A stretch of 64,000 bases of DNA from Pomphorhynchus laevis (taxonomy: Eukaryota; Acanthocephala; Palaeacanthocephala; Echinorhynchida; Pomphorhynchidae), in NCBI GenBank assembly GCA_012934845.2, contig WNNJ02003311.1, forward strand, positions 35,699 through 99,698, written 5' to 3'. Below are positions 46,201 to 58,095 of this stretch, in pieces. The notes below the pieces were generated by a model, which had not been told where the DNA came from, ran no database searches, and worked only from the letters and a program-made list of their open reading frames with translations. The position numbers and the translations under genes are program-made. The first letter of the stretch is position 1; every line of letters starts with the position of its first letter.

Positions 46201-48604
46201 TTATCAGGTTTAGATCCTTATCCCTCGACCCTATATATAATTGTGAATACGACAGTAACAAGGATCCCAAACGGTGGGTCAAATATATTTTTTGATACTT
46301 TAAAGATAAATAAAACCTCTTAAAAAGATATTCGTTGATAAACCGACTTTTAAAGTAACAATGAAGTAACTTCATTGCATTTCAATCAATAAATTAAGTA
46401 AATAAATATAATATGTATAAATAAATAGGCTGATTTTAATTTTCGTATAAAATATCACGATTTCAGTGACTAAAATATACAAATTTATATTAGGAGAGTG
46501 AGACCATTCCGCGTGAATTTCTTGTAAAACATGTAAGCCAGACGCGAAAGAATAACGAATGCCGTTTCGTCATCACAATGACTCATCAGTGCCAGATCCC
46601 TCCCACTACTGGAGGCAGAGGAGGACTGGCAGACGGCAAAGAATGACGAAACGGCATTCGTCATTCTTTCGCGTCTGGCTTACATGTTTTACAACAAATT
46701 CATATTTAACTGATATTAAATAATCGTTGGAAAAATTTACTAACTTTACGCTATATACCTTATAACAATTATAACGCCTATCTAACCAAAATTTAATCAT
46801 CATGTAAATATAAATATTAGAAAAAATGGATTATTAGAATCCTTAAATATTTTAATAAATTAAAAGTATTTAAAAGTAGGGGTATCTATATTTAGACAAA
46901 TAAAAAATGTTCCAATGGAGGTTAATAGTAGCTCAATTATAACTTAATTACGTTAAAGCTTTATAGAATATGAATTTGTTCATAACTGTTTACAATTAAA
47001 TCTAAATTATATAAAGATATGAAATATGTTTCGATTTATTAATGATATATGTGTATTTAACTCTAATGATTTTAATAGTAGCCCAATTATAGCTAACTTA
47101 TTATTAAATTATAAATTTGTTCATAACTGTTTAAAAAATAAATCTAAATTATATAGAGATATGAAATACATATAAAATATGCTTAAATATTTTGATGATA
47201 TATGTGTATTTAACTCTAATGATTTCAATAGTAGCTTAATTATAGCTAACTTATTATTAAATTATAAATTTGTTCATACTGTTTAAAAAATAAATCTAAA
47301 TTATATAGAGATATGAAATACATATAAAATATGCTTAAATATTTTGATGATATATGTGTATTTAACTCTAATGATTTCAATAGTAGCTTAATTATAGCTA
47401 ACTTATTATTAAATTATAAATTTGTTCATACTGTTTAAAAAATAAATCTAAATTATATAAAGATATGAAATACATATAAAATATGCTTAAATATTTTGAT
47501 GATATATGTGTATTTAACTCTAACAATGGTAGAGTTAACCATGGGCTACATAACAATAGTAGCCCATGTATATATGGGACTTGTTTTTAAGCTTTTTAGA
47601 ATATAAATTTTTTCATGCCTTGTTGCAATTCTTAAAATTTTATTATTTAATGTATTATTTTTAATATAATATAATAATATTTATAATATTTTATATTTTA
47701 TATTCAATAGTTTTGAATAAACTGTTTGTAACTTTCCCGAATATCATGGCAGTGATCATGAGAAGTCAGTGATCATCGGAAGTACAGTATATAGTGCAAT
47801 ACTATAGAAGTACAATGTAGAATACGCGAAAGTACAATTTAGAAGTCAATAATTTAACTTGAATTTTCAAATTTCCAAATTTAACTTGAATTTTCGATAC
47901 GCAATTTTCGATGTGTCATATCCATCATATTTTATTTAGTTTATCTTAGAAAAGAGTTTTGAAATCGCTTGAGTGATCAGTGGTGTCTTTAATAAGTGGT
48001 AATAAATTAATTGTTTTACAATTAAACATTGAACACTTGAATGAATTTAGTTTTATCGAATTTTTAATACTCGAATAATTTATAATTCTTTGTAAACTAG
48101 ATCGTCTGGACTGGCTGGCACAGTCGTCAATAATCAGTTTGTTACGGTAAAATAAAATGGGTATATTTATATGTTATCTTTGATTTTGCATATTTTTGCC
48201 TATAGATAGCCGATATCAATCCTACTGATGCTGTACGAGCTTTTCATGAACCAAAAGAATCCAAACTTCAAATGAAAAATAAAATGCCAAATAAAGAAGG
48301 TGAGAATGTTCAAGTTCGTAAATCACGACAAATCAATCAACCACGAAGGTATTCATCAAACCTATTGTGTAAAAATAATTCCATTAAATATTTAGAAGCA
48401 ATTTCTAAACTACTTTCAAGTTGCGTGGGATTGCCGACACATGGGGTTAAAATAATCATTAAAACTATAAACACAACAGCTTCCTATATTATTACTGTTA
48501 GAAAAATTATTCTTTAAGGCCCCATTATTAATGCTTATATAAAAAACGTTTGCATATTTTTCAAATTAAAATCAAATCGAAAATGTTTCAGGTTAATCAA
48601 TTAA
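43179..48604 (+). CDS. DAP1/DAPL1-like small protein, 5 exons (tentative)
   Basis: Join 43179-43227, 45705-45804, 48101-48146, 48206-48348, 48592-48604. Every junction is GT-AG and all phases match, giving about 116 residues. The start MTSPTEDLNIPGRAPA and GG-R block resemble the DAP1 N-terminus, and the C-terminal part NQFVTIADINPTDAVRAFHE followed by RKSRQINQPRR resembles the conserved H-x-KP and I-QQPRK end of the family. DAP1 is a small proline-rich, mTOR-controlled negative regulator of autophagy and ribosome-binding factor in dormant eggs. The gene structure I consider likely; the family name is a resemblance recognised by eye. Introns 1 and 2 contain Penelope-like fragments and a MITE. 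An AG (TTTGCAG) lies 10 nt before the ATG. Confidence 0.55.
44297..45235 (+). pseudogene. Penelope-like element, N-terminal GIY-YIG to linker, copy 3
   Basis: Begins inside the nuclease (HMRLIGHDIKNCKLFILEHI, from 44356) and stays open for 244 residues through EKEDFWIKTLNSMYPLGLED, KRKPRSHGDKRNRKNRVKNI and YIPKIRYKLLPPLGRKICNY, then decays before the RT. It shows the sequence that in copy 4 is broken by a T insertion. About 45235-45560 contains a second, more decayed scrap of the same region. Location: intron 1 of the DAP1-like gene. Confidence 0.85.
45705..45804 (+). CDS. DAP1-like exon 2
   Basis: Acceptor TCTCAATATAG, donor AGAG|GTAATT. Encodes RHVAGGRRSERRPTNPDESD then IHTDEQSDQVVTQ; clearly less AT-rich than its surroundings. 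Confidence 0.6.
46493..46693. mobile_element. short foldback/MITE, relative of 6911-7851
   Basis: Begins AGGAGAGTGAGACCATTCCG and ends with the inverted GTCTGGCTTACATGTTTTAC. The centre is deleted relative to the 304-bp unit, leaving the block GCAGAGGAGGACTGGCAGAC between two inverted ends. Confidence 0.85.
46750..47610 (+). pseudogene. decayed Penelope-like RT with 152-bp tandem amplification
   Basis: Scraps of the region before motif B (GTTCCAATGG at about 46908) and of motif C (FDDICVFNSN) are present. The segment from AATAGTAGC to the end of motif C is repeated with starts at 47074, 47227 and 47379, all with the same in-frame stops. Amplified after death of the element. Confidence 0.8.
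48101..48146 (+). CDS. DAP1-like exon 3 (46 nt)
   Basis: Acceptor GTAAACTAG, donor ACG|GTAAAA. Encodes SSGLAGTVVNNQFVT; it repairs the phase between exons 2 and 4. Confidence 0.5.
48206..48348 (+). CDS. DAP1-like exon 4
   Basis: Acceptor TTGCCTATAG, donor CGAAG|GTATTC. Encodes IADINPTDAVRAFHEPKESK and ends RKSRQINQPR. Confidence 0.6.
48592..48604 (+). CDS. DAP1-like exon 5 (terminal)
   Basis: Acceptor AAATGTTTCAG, phase-compatible, adds R-LIN and TAA at 48602-48604. Weak by itself, as it is very short. Confidence 0.4.
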
Positions 48605-48606
48605 TA

Positions 48607-49029
48607 ATAAAATGAAGTTGGAGCCGAGCAATTTACTCGAGAAAATTAAAATAATTAAAATCAACGTGATGTTGATTATTTCCAAGTCAATTAAAATCAA
48701 CATTTTCCATCCTGACGAACAATGTGAAATACAGTCTGCAATTGAAATGCAATCGATTAACTGTATAAAACTACGTATTTACTAACTGAAAACCATATAT
48801 TATAAAAATCAATATTCAAGATCGATTATCTTTTAAGTTGGAATTCATTTTATAAATTCGGATTGTGCATTTAATTCTCATAGATTAAATGTCTCGTAGT
48901 ATGATTATCCTCGGTCAAAAGTCAAATATGCAGTACGTATCTTACTAGTATTTTCCCTAGTGCTAAATATAAAAACCAGAAAAAGCCGGTATTTAATTAT
49001 TTCCCTTAATTTATTAAAGGATTTATTTT
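48607..49029. other. AT-rich spacer downstream of the DAP1-like gene
   Basis: No gene, RNA or repeat recognised. Confidence 0.5.
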
Positions 49030-49350
49030 AACGTGGCAAATGCGTGCCAGCGCACGCTTACATGACCACAACAAAACAAAACTGTGAATCAGGTGTCGAG
49101 AAGGTGTGAACGGAGGAGGTGTTTGAATGTGATAAAGGAGGGAGCGCGGCGGACGTCGAGAGGGAGTTGATTTCCAGGCGAGTGAGGCGGCGACGAGGAA
49201 GGATCGGAGACCGTACTTGTTGGAGTAATTAGGAACGTGGAGTAAGAGGGTATGACAGGAACGAAGCGATAGCGAGGTGGGGCGAGTATCGTCTAAGAAA
49301 GTAAGGTTGATGAACGATGGGGAGCCGACAGCGATGAGAGGAAAAGTAAA
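49030..49350 (-). mobile_element. 3' end of L2/CR1-like LINE
   Basis: The reverse complement matches 6060-6391 well, including the CGTGC-GCTG-GCACG hairpin at the 3' end and the WNQLPLDVRRAPSFITFKHL coding region. 5'-truncated insertion of the same family as 3880-6391. Confidence 0.85.
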
Positions 49351-49414
49351 GTTTTTTTAAAATACCGATGTATAGTATACCATGTAATATGCAAGGGTCT
49401 ATAAGAGAACCTGA

Positions 49415-49620
49415 ACACCGATGATAAATTTATATATCTGGGTCTACGTATTAGAATTGAAATCAAATGAAATTGATTTCACAATTGAGAGGAAGCATCA
49501 TAAAAACGCATTAATGTGATATTATTTAAAGTGCAAATTCAGAAACAATTGTTATCTGAGAATATACGCAAGACTTTGCTCGTTTTAGATAAGAAAGAAT
49601 TTAGAAATAAAAGATTAGAA
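49415..49620 (+). other. possible RT scrap of another LINE
   Basis: Reads DDKFIYLGLRIRIEIK and then, with stops, a Lys-rich stretch; YLGxxI is common after the RT thumb of several LINE clades. Too short to assign. Confidence 0.25.
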
Positions 49621-49689
49621 AATAAAATAAGAATATATTTATTTTATTCTTAATATTTTATAACATTCAGATTTTGATTAGGGGATAAT

Positions 49690-49865
49690 TTATCAAACTT
49701 AATTTTAATGAATTGACTAATAAATAAGGGACGATTCATCAGAATAAAGATTGAAGATCATCAAGAAGAATTGTCATGTCATCCTGTTTTGATCCCTCTT
49801 CCTCGACACAGCATAGCAACGGGACCAAATGCATGTCAATGAAGCATTTCATCTGATTGAATTAG
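49690..49865 (-). mobile_element. diverged Penelope-like 3' UTR
   Basis: The reverse complement aligns with 28150-28350, with GGTCCC (49826-49821) pairing GGGATC (49796-49791), and ends at AATGAATTGACTAATAAATA, the inverted form of the 3' tail. It preserves the pseudoknot with altered base pairs. Confidence 0.75.
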
Positions 49866-50054
49866 ATTATATCGTGTTATATTATTATTTGTACTACAGC
49901 TGAAGAGCACTTAGACTGATGAAGCCGGATCACAATAAATTAAATAATAAAATTTAATCAAAAATTTAATCTTCCGTTTGAGTTTGTCAATAGTTCAGCT
50001 CGAAATCGTTGAGTCTAGAACGCTTTTCCACAACTTGCTACTGTAATTGTCAAT

Positions 50055-51015
50055 TTCTACTTTGGTATTCGGTGTCGTTTGTAAGCTTGTGTCCTCGAAA
50101 TTGGCCAATCGATCACAAGGGGACCAGGTAGTGTAACGGGTTGCTTTAAAATGTTAGGGATCAACACACAAACAATAAATCAGCCATTTTAAAAGATCGT
50201 TCAACTGAAGTAACGTTTAATTTAGTAATACAGTCTGCAAATTAAATTAACCGAAGTAAATGAACTTGATGTATTTATTACCTTATGTAAAATATCTTTG
50301 ATATTGTCCGAGACTGAGGATAGATAACTATCCTCAGTGAAGCGAGGTGAAGCGTATCATGTGTGGAAATGAAAATGCAGTGTAAGCTAAGCGAATGCTA
50401 CGTTCAATCAGTTCGACTAATGTTTTTCTTAGGAGACCAGGCATCCGCCTACATTTCATTGTGATAATTTGAACATGGAAAGTAATCCTAAAACTATTGT
50501 TCACCACTACACCTAGATAAGATAACTATGTTTATTAGTCGCATATATTATCTTAAAAATATTACGAATTATTATTAATTTCAATAGCAAATAAAGCATT
50601 ATATCTTGTTGAGTCCTAACTTTGAAATTAAATCTAGAATACAAAATTCTTGGAGTTATAAAATATTTACAAAAATAGTTTTGTCCTTGATGAAATTTTG
50701 ATAACAACCGCTGGCCGGTAAACATTTTGTCGCATTTTCTTGTAAATTTAAGTATTAAATAATTTCACAACTTTGCCAAAACAGTCTACAATAGTTGTCC
50801 GTTTCTTTTTTGGCATTCGGTGTCGTTTAATTGTAAGCTTGTGTCCTCTTAATTGATCATAAGGGGACCATGTGGTTACACAGGTTACTTTAAAATGTTA
50901 GAGATCCCCACACAAACAATAAATCAACCATTTCATAAGATCATTCAACTGATGCAACATTTAATTTGTAATACAGTCTGTAAATTAAATTAACCGAAGT
51001 GAATGAACTAGTTTA
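50055..51015. repeat. direct duplication of about 230 bp, 750-bp offset
   Basis: Segments 50055-50280 and 50815-51015 share TTCGGTGTCGTTT, AAGGGGACCA, ACACACAAACAATAAATCA and AATACAGTCTG. The sequences after each (50425-50520 and 51160-51250) are also related, so a unit of about 750 bp was duplicated. It seems to be the 3' region of the LINE relic that follows. Confidence 0.65.
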
Positions 51016-51159
51016 GAGTGTGCAAAACTGTTTAAGGTGTTAACAGTAAACTGTGCCCGTTTAATTCTCGGGAATTAAAATTACCCAAAACTGTTGTCCT
51101 TTTATGTGAAGTGTAAAAATATATGTTTTATTTTACCTGAAATTAATTAGTTAATTATT

Positions 51160-52150
51160 TCAGCATACGCCTACATTAACTTTCGATTATTTGAATATGG
51201 GTAGTAATCTCAAGGCCATTACCCACCACTACGCCTAGATCAGAGTACTAAGATACCTGTTTAATGGGACAGTTGTCTATTGTGTAAGTCGATACATTAT
51301 TTCTCTATCCAATGTGCGAATGTTGAGATTTATCTGCATTTATGATTAATCCACGAGATTGGCATCACCAAGTTATAAGGTTCAAATCCTGCTGTAAACG
51401 ATCACGGTCCTCGGCGTTTACTTAACTTCACCTGATCTTCAAGTCATCTGCACAGAGAACGCAGTTACTAGTTATTAAATTAAAGGTCGTTTATATACAT
51501 ATTAAACAGTAGTAGACAAATTACAAACCCTTAATGTATACCACATCTAAGAGGTTTACTGTTAAACAGTTCATTCTTAATTTTTCAACCGATTTGTCCA
51601 CGCAAAAATTCTTAAATAATCCACCTCACCATTTGGCAGTTAATTCGACATAATTTTAATTGTGCAAGAATAGTTGAATGAGTGACCAAGTCGAATGCTT
51701 TAGTGAGGTCAAAGAAAATAACATCTATAACGAAGTCAGCCCGAACAAAATCGGCCCACCTAGTTTTGTCAATCACTAGGCTAGTGACTGTTGAGCGACG
51801 AGTTCTAAATACATGCTGGCAATTGCTTAAGATGTCATGACTTGTAAATTACTAGTAATGCATATGTATATTAGATTTTTCAACACCTTGCAACATACAC
51901 AGTTTAGATTAATTGGATGATAATTGCTAAGTGATCTTCAATCGCCTTTCTTATACAAGGATCAGATAAAAGAAAATTTCCCATCGGAATGAATTGTTTC
52001 TGAGATGATTGAGTAAGAGAAAATTGCATATAAAAGATCAACAACAATAGAAACAAGTTTGCGGAGAAGAAGAGGTAGGATATCATCAGGTCCAGCAGTG
52101 ACAACCGCCATCACAACGGCGGTTGTTACTGCATTTAAAAGATTGATGGA
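51160..52150 (-). pseudogene. decayed CR1-type RT relic
   Basis: On the minus strand one reads VIFFDLTKAFDLVTHS (motif A, about 51730-51680) and a degraded catalytic box CADDLKIR (about 51455-51430), then downstream scraps to 51160. Many stops. It belongs near the CR1 elements of this window but is far older. Confidence 0.65.
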
Positions 52151-53150
52151 AGTTAATATCCGGCATTTTGGGTAGGCCGATAGTTAAGCTCATGTCAAGT
52201 AATGAAGGTGATTATCCTCGAAAGCGGGTGGAGTAAATTGTAGTAAATTAAATAGTGTTTAATGATTTGCTAACAGTGTCAGCAAATCATCTAGGTTGTT
52301 GGCAATTACAGCGCAAATTAAATTTTGATAATTAAGATATGTTGATCTCTTGCAGCAGTTGTACATAACTTGTTTCATTTTTGCAATATTTTATTTTTAC
52401 CTTCGCGTTTCAATGAAGACATGTAAAAGATTAATACATTATATTTAAAAATAAACTCGATTTTTCTTTCATAAAAAATGATATTTCTTTCATAAAGGAC
52501 TTAAAATGTCCTTTTTCTAGATTTCGTTTATATAAATGATTTGTTGTAGTATTTAAAATTTTAGTTTTTAAAAATTTGATGTAAACATATCAATGCATAT
52601 AAATGTACAAAAAATCAAATAGAAAAATCATATTAAAATCATATATAAACAAGTCGAATAATTTTTAATATTATTTTTAAATAATTTTTGAATATAATTT
52701 TATCATAATTTTCAAATAATTATCAATTTCTAATTGTTGTATTAATGCATATTAATGTATATTATATTTATGTATAATATAATTAATGTATTAATGTATT
52801 TTAATTTATACAATGTATCTTATATTTTTAACTGATTATCAATGTATATTATTATATTTTACATATTAGTACATTTATGATGCATTTAAAATCATATAGA
52901 AACAAAGTCAAATAATTTTTAATATGGAAATGATTTTCAATATACTTTTCAACTAATTTTCAATATAATTTTAATTATCAAATGATTTTCAATTATTTAA
53001 AAATATTCATTATTTTATTATAATATTCTTGCGTTGTACAATTACTAACAAGCACGAATTACTAATTAATTTTTTGTATTTATGATATTTTTAATAATTT
53101 GATATTTAAAATTTCGATACACTGAAAATAAAACAGTTTGAAATAAGTCA
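52151..53150. other. AT-rich spacer, no gene seen
   Basis: Low-complexity AT-rich sequence, with TATTAATGTATA-like runs. Nothing supported. Confidence 0.5.
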
Positions 53151-53159
53151 TTCAGTTAA

Positions 53160-55460
53160 AAAAGTCGGAAACTGATTGAGAACCGGTCGCTAGAGAACCA
53201 CTAGCGACTAAGTGCATAGAACGAGACCAACGTTTTTGTTTGTTCTTTCGTTGGCAACCCTTCCCCGCATACAGCCGCCCATCCGCGCACACCGTGTTGG
53301 AAATCCGAGCCATCCACTCCGCTGGTTGCTCCAAGGTTTGGTCCGGCCAATGCCTTTACGAGAATTGACGTACCTGCGATTGAGGACAAATATGCCGGCA
53401 TGGATATAAATTCACTGCGATATAAACCTAAGCCACCCAAGTCAATCGGCAAAGTTGCTTGACGCCATGCGTTATCATCCAGATAAAAATTCAAGATGTT
53501 GGCAAGAGCGGACTTTAGGACTTCGTCATAATTCTTTAAAGATGGACATGAAAAGCAAGGGGCACAGCGTAGCAGATGAGAAATCTTTGGTATGCTGAAG
53601 CTACATCGCAACATAAACAGCGCATCCTGTCTGGATAGATCGGCCATTCGTATGACAGTGTTTTGGAGAAGCGATACACATTGATTCACGGTTTCATCGA
53701 GCGCCAACTCGTTTCCTTCAGGAGTACCCAAGATAACAGCGTCGTTGGGACTAGTGAGAATGCATTCAAGAATCAATTCCATTAAACGAATTTGATCTTT
53801 AGGATCTCGGGTGATTAACTCCGACTTTTGAGGATTTAATGTCAGTCTAATTCTTGAACCCTGATCGATTATTTTAACTACATCAGAGTAAATCGTATCC
53901 AAGTCACCCCCCCCCAAAATACAGTCGTCGAGATACCATGCACAAAAAGGTGACTGACAGAGTTTGACAACTTCATTTACGGTAAGCGAGAAAAGTAGAG
54001 GACCGAGTGGGTCTTCCTGTTGTACACCTTCGGCGGATGGAATTATTGAGGTGCCCGCAATGAGATGACTCCCCTCACCATATCACATGTTAACGAAAAG
54101 TAGGTATGTTAGTAGCTTCCTTCGAACCGTGTCAATCATGTGGTCACGGTTGACCGTGTTGAATGCGTTATGAAAATCGAGCTTGGCGAGCGCTACTACA
54201 GGGACTAAGGCGTTCGCGACAAAACGTCTGGACGTGTGAGTCACAGCTTCAGCTCCTCGTGGTATTCCAACGCCAAATTGTCGAGGTACGAACTCATCCA
54301 GAATGTCGTTGGATGCTTAACGTGCAACAATCTCTGATGCCAATCGACGCAGCGTACAGCCCACGGCAATCGAACGGACACCGCCATTAGGCTTCTGTAA
54401 TGCCAGTAGTTTAGCACCGCAGAAAGATTTCCTTATAAAATCCGGCACACAACCTTTTAAGACGACGGTGATGAATTCAGCCATGGAGTGCACTAGGCGA
54501 ACCCCTGGAAGGCCGCACGAGGGACCAGTCATGTCTTTTATATGTAGTGGACTGAGTCCATCTAATCCACTTGAAGAAGAATTGGGCAATGAACGGAGAG
54601 CAGACTTCACTATGTCAGCAGAGACAACAGGGTAGGCATAAGGCGGTGCACTGTGAATTTGAACTTGCGTATGTGTCCCACCTAATTGGTTAGTTCGTGG
54701 GGGAGTGTTTGAACCTTAGTTCTGACAAAACTCGATCGTCGAATTGCACTATTCCGTCGTCGCTGCTCACCAATCTGATTGCGCCGCGAACATCACCGTC
54801 TTCCAGTCTTTCTGAAACTCTGCAACAAAGATTTCTATTGGCCTCGCGATCGTCTACTTTATTTCGGTTGCCGGGTCTCCTCCACCTTTGCTCCACAACA
54901 TCATCAACTGACCTAGATGTCATATCAAAAAATTTGAGACATGCCTCCTTTATCTTCTGAGACAAACTGCGATTGCCATTTTCCTCAGTCCTTACATGCA
55001 CGCGGATAACCATTCTTGCGAACATCAACAATTTAATCCACGCATCTTCCTTCTGGTGGTCCCTCGCAATGTCAGCCAAAATGATTGAAAGAGTTGTAGC
55101 TACCTGGGGCCTGGCAGATCTGGGTATTCGTCGAACCAACCGAACTGGTATCAACTCGATAAACGCGATATCCCAATGCTCTCTTGAAAAGGTGTTGTCA
55201 GCCTGAGTATCGAATGATGCCGAACTATTTATGGAAGTAGGCGTTTGACCAGAATTGGGACAGCCGGGAGATGGGCCATGCCTGCGTATCCGGCCGGTAG
55301 AAGTTAAGCAAAATAATCGACGACATATGCTGTATATCTTTTTCCGACACGATCTCACCTCGAATTAGTCCGGATGATTCATAATTTGTTTTTCTAACCA
55401 GACTGGGGACGTCATTCTCTTGCATTCCGCGAGATTCGGAGTTCTCTCGCATTCCAAGAG
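53160..55460 (-). pseudogene. REL-type LINE: N-terminal domain and RT, nuclease end missing
   Basis: In order on the minus strand: an N-terminal domain (55358-54690) with LIPVRLVRRIPRSARPQVAT, SLSQKIKEACLKFFDMTSR and RVSERLEDGDVRGAIRLVSS. RT fingers (54610-54317) carry LRSLPNSSSSGLDGLSPLHI and FCGAKLLALQKPNGGVRSIA. The palm has the catalytic CAWYLDDCILG (about 53955-53922). The thumb (53917-53201) has LFMLRCSFSIPKISHLLRCA and AWRQATLPIDLGGLGLYRSE. A run of nine C at 53907-53915 shifts the frame right after the catalytic box. The C-terminal zinc knuckle and nuclease seen at 1-1080 are absent; the copy ends near 53160. It is the same broad family as 1-1080. Confidence 0.82.
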
Positions 55461-55507
55461 ATACGCGAGTTGAGCGTGGATCGTTGTAAGTAATAAGTAA
55501 TTCTTCT

Positions 55508-55577
55508 GGAATCGTTCTTCTGGAATCGTTCTTCTGGAATCGTTCTTCTGGAATCGTTCTTCTGGAATCGTTCTTTG
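55508..55577 (-). repeat. five 14-bp tandem repeats at 5' end of the REL-type LINE
   Basis: Five units GGAATCGTTCTTCT in phase, followed by GTATGTTTATTAGATTGTAT and similar. It matches the array in the CR1 5' UTR (15797-15880) at 12 of 14 positions per unit, and the flank beyond the array is also alike. Confidence 0.85.
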
Positions 55578-56423
55578 TTGTATGTTTATTAGATTGTATG
55601 TGTTATTTTATTAGATTGTATGTGTTAACTATACTGTATAACGTGTTATTTTAAACATTTTATTCCCGGATATGTAATCTCGAAACGACAGCAGTTAAAC
55701 GTAACACAACGACTAGCTAACGTCGGTCTATCTACGACTCTGCTCGTCAGCTCAACTTTATCATTTTAAGATCTAACCCAATGAACAAAAAATCGACCAG
55801 TATATGGTTTAAATTTCTCGTATATGAATCTGATAAATGTACGAACGTCATAAGTTGATGCTAGTTCTTCTAAATTGAAGCTATGTACACTTTTATTGTA
55901 TTTTAATTCAACGATCGGACACTTTATCATTTTACTGGATTGGCTCAATAAATGAAAAATAAACTAAAATTAAAATAAAATTTGTTTCTTGTACTAATGT
56001 AGCTAATTCAAAAATACTATTGCACACGCAATAAATTGCAGTTTTTAATTTTTAATCAAAATTCTAGCTGAGAATAATTACAAAATTCAGTACTCTGAAT
56101 AACTAAATTAGGTGTTATCTATTTCAATGATCTCGTACGTTATAAACCCAAGTATTTATGAACAAATAAAAAAGAATATTTTTATTATTAAAAAGTAAAC
56201 AAATATTTTTTATTTATTTATTCATCAATTTATTTATTTTAACATTCAGAATTTGAAAAATCTAAATCAATTTCTGATTATCAAAATTTGCATATAACGC
56301 CATTGCTCTAACTATTACTTTCAATATAAAGCTGTATAATTAAAGTTAAAATATTATCTGAAAAATATCACGCACAAAAGCTTCTTTCGTGAATGACATT
56401 TTTTAAGTTTAAAGTTTTTTTAA
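55578..56423. other. spacer, no supported gene
   Basis: Contains a 60-codon minus-strand frame (55948-55766, ending in an ordinary stop) with non-repetitive residue composition, but no family could be recognised. Confidence 0.4.
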
Positions 56424-56710
56424 TGTGGCAAATGCATACAGACTGTGTGCTTACAAGCCCACAAAAGCAAAACAGATAAAAAAAGTTACTCGTTTAGAAT
56501 CATTAAACATAGTTGCTTTTCGAAAAAGGGAGTGAGATGAAGATCGCAGGTGATCAGGTAGAAAATTTTAAAGTAGAGGAGCAGCGATATGTAGAAATCG
56601 ACTTGAGTGAAGAGGTACATGTAGCAGAAGAGAAGCACAGGAACGTAGGTGAGTAGAAAGATAGCGAGATTCACTTAGAATTGGCGGATAGAGATAAGAA
56701 GGAGGATTTT
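56424..56710 (-). mobile_element. old 3' end of an L2/CR1-like LINE
   Basis: Starts AATGTGGCAAATGCA as the copy at 49030 does (read inverted), with decayed C-terminal coding sequence upstream of it. Diverged from 3880-6391. Confidence 0.55.
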
Positions 56711-57918
56711 ATTAATTAATTTCATTTAATTTCATCAAAATTTAATTTTCAATAAGCTCGACATTAAACATTAATTTAACATAAAACATTGTTTAAGTTT
56801 TAAAACATTCGTATTTTATTTTCAGATGTAAAATTTAGTATTTATTTTGCTGAACATGTAATTACTACTACCTCAACGTCGTATTTTTAAAAAATAGTTA
56901 AAAAATATTAAAAAAATTTAAAGTTATTAGTAAATAATAAATAGTTATTTGTAAATAAATCCAAAATATAAATAATAAAAACATATAAATATAAACTTAT
57001 AAAAATATTAATCCTAAATTTCTACTTTAATCCTTTTCTATTTTTTATTTTTTTGAAGTAAATTATTGAAAGTTGTTAAAGACATTTTAACAACTTTTGA
57101 ATATGTCTATTAGTCTCCTAAGTGAAAATGCTCTAAATGATAAATGACTTTTCTACCTCATCATAGCAATAACAATTATTGTAATTCAATTATTATCACA
57201 CAATATCAATTATTGTAATTCCTTGTTCCCGTTCTTAAAATTTTCATATAAGCAAATTTTAAATTTGTATTTTAAATTTATTTAAAAATGAAACATTTTA
57301 ATAAATAAGATTAAATCTTATTTATTATTATTAATAAATAAGATTATATAAAATTAAAGAGTACATTAGTTTATACATTAATGAGTGAATCTCACTATTT
57401 TAGACGTTGACTTAATACAACTTATAATAATTAGGAAATTTGAGGATTCACAATCCTTCATGAATTTACGCACGGAAATATGGACAAAATATTTAACAAT
57501 TTAAAATATCAAAATTTTAATTACAAATATTAAAATGTTATCCAGTGGACAAAATATGACATTTAATGTTTTAAATGTTGGTCGTAATACTCCTAACATT
57601 ATGTCTGCCTCCCGAACTACATAGTCCTTAACCCAATCACCCGGATAGAGAGAGTTAAATTAATAAATTAAGTTTGCAACTTTATTTTTTCTATGAATTA
57701 TCATAAATACATAATTATTCAAAAAATACGATTTGACCATTTATGTTGGATGTGTCAAATTAATGGAAACTGAAATCGTTGATAAAAACATTGAACTCGT
57801 AATTTTAAAATCATAGGCATCAATTATGACCAAACTGTATAAAAGTAAATAGTTAATGGAATTTAAGGAATTTAATAGATTAGAAATATATCCATTATGA
57901 TCTGTATTTTTAAATTTT
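56711..57918. other. AT-rich spacer
   Basis: No gene or recurring repeat recognised. Confidence 0.45.
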
Positions 57919-58095
57919 AAATTTCCAGGAACTATCTCAGGTATAGTTAAACGATAAGAAAAATTATTTTAATATTTCGCTAGTAACTACTAGCATCTTC
58001 AGAAAATTGTTCTGAAGATGCTAGTAGTTACTTGCGAAATATCAAAATAATTTTTGTTAGCGTTTAACTATACCTGAGATAGTTCCTGGAAATTT
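57919..58095. repeat. near-perfect foldback element, about 85-bp arms
   Basis: The arm AAATTTCCAGGAACTATCTC, then AGGTATAGTTAAACG, and GCTAGTAACTACTAGCATCT up to TCTTCAGAA, returns inverted after a 5-base loop AATTG, with few differences. The whole is non-coding; a MITE-type foldback. Confidence 0.85.

Noticed and set aside
50055..51015. The two 230-bp direct repeats as LTRs of a retrotransposon
   Set aside because: No primer-binding site, polypurine tract or gag/pol between them; related LINE sequence follows both, so a segmental duplication is simpler.
55766..55948. 60-codon minus-strand frame with ubiquitin-fold-like look (VELKYNKSVHSFNLEEL)
   Set aside because: No family could be recognised, no second exon was found and the length is within chance for this window.
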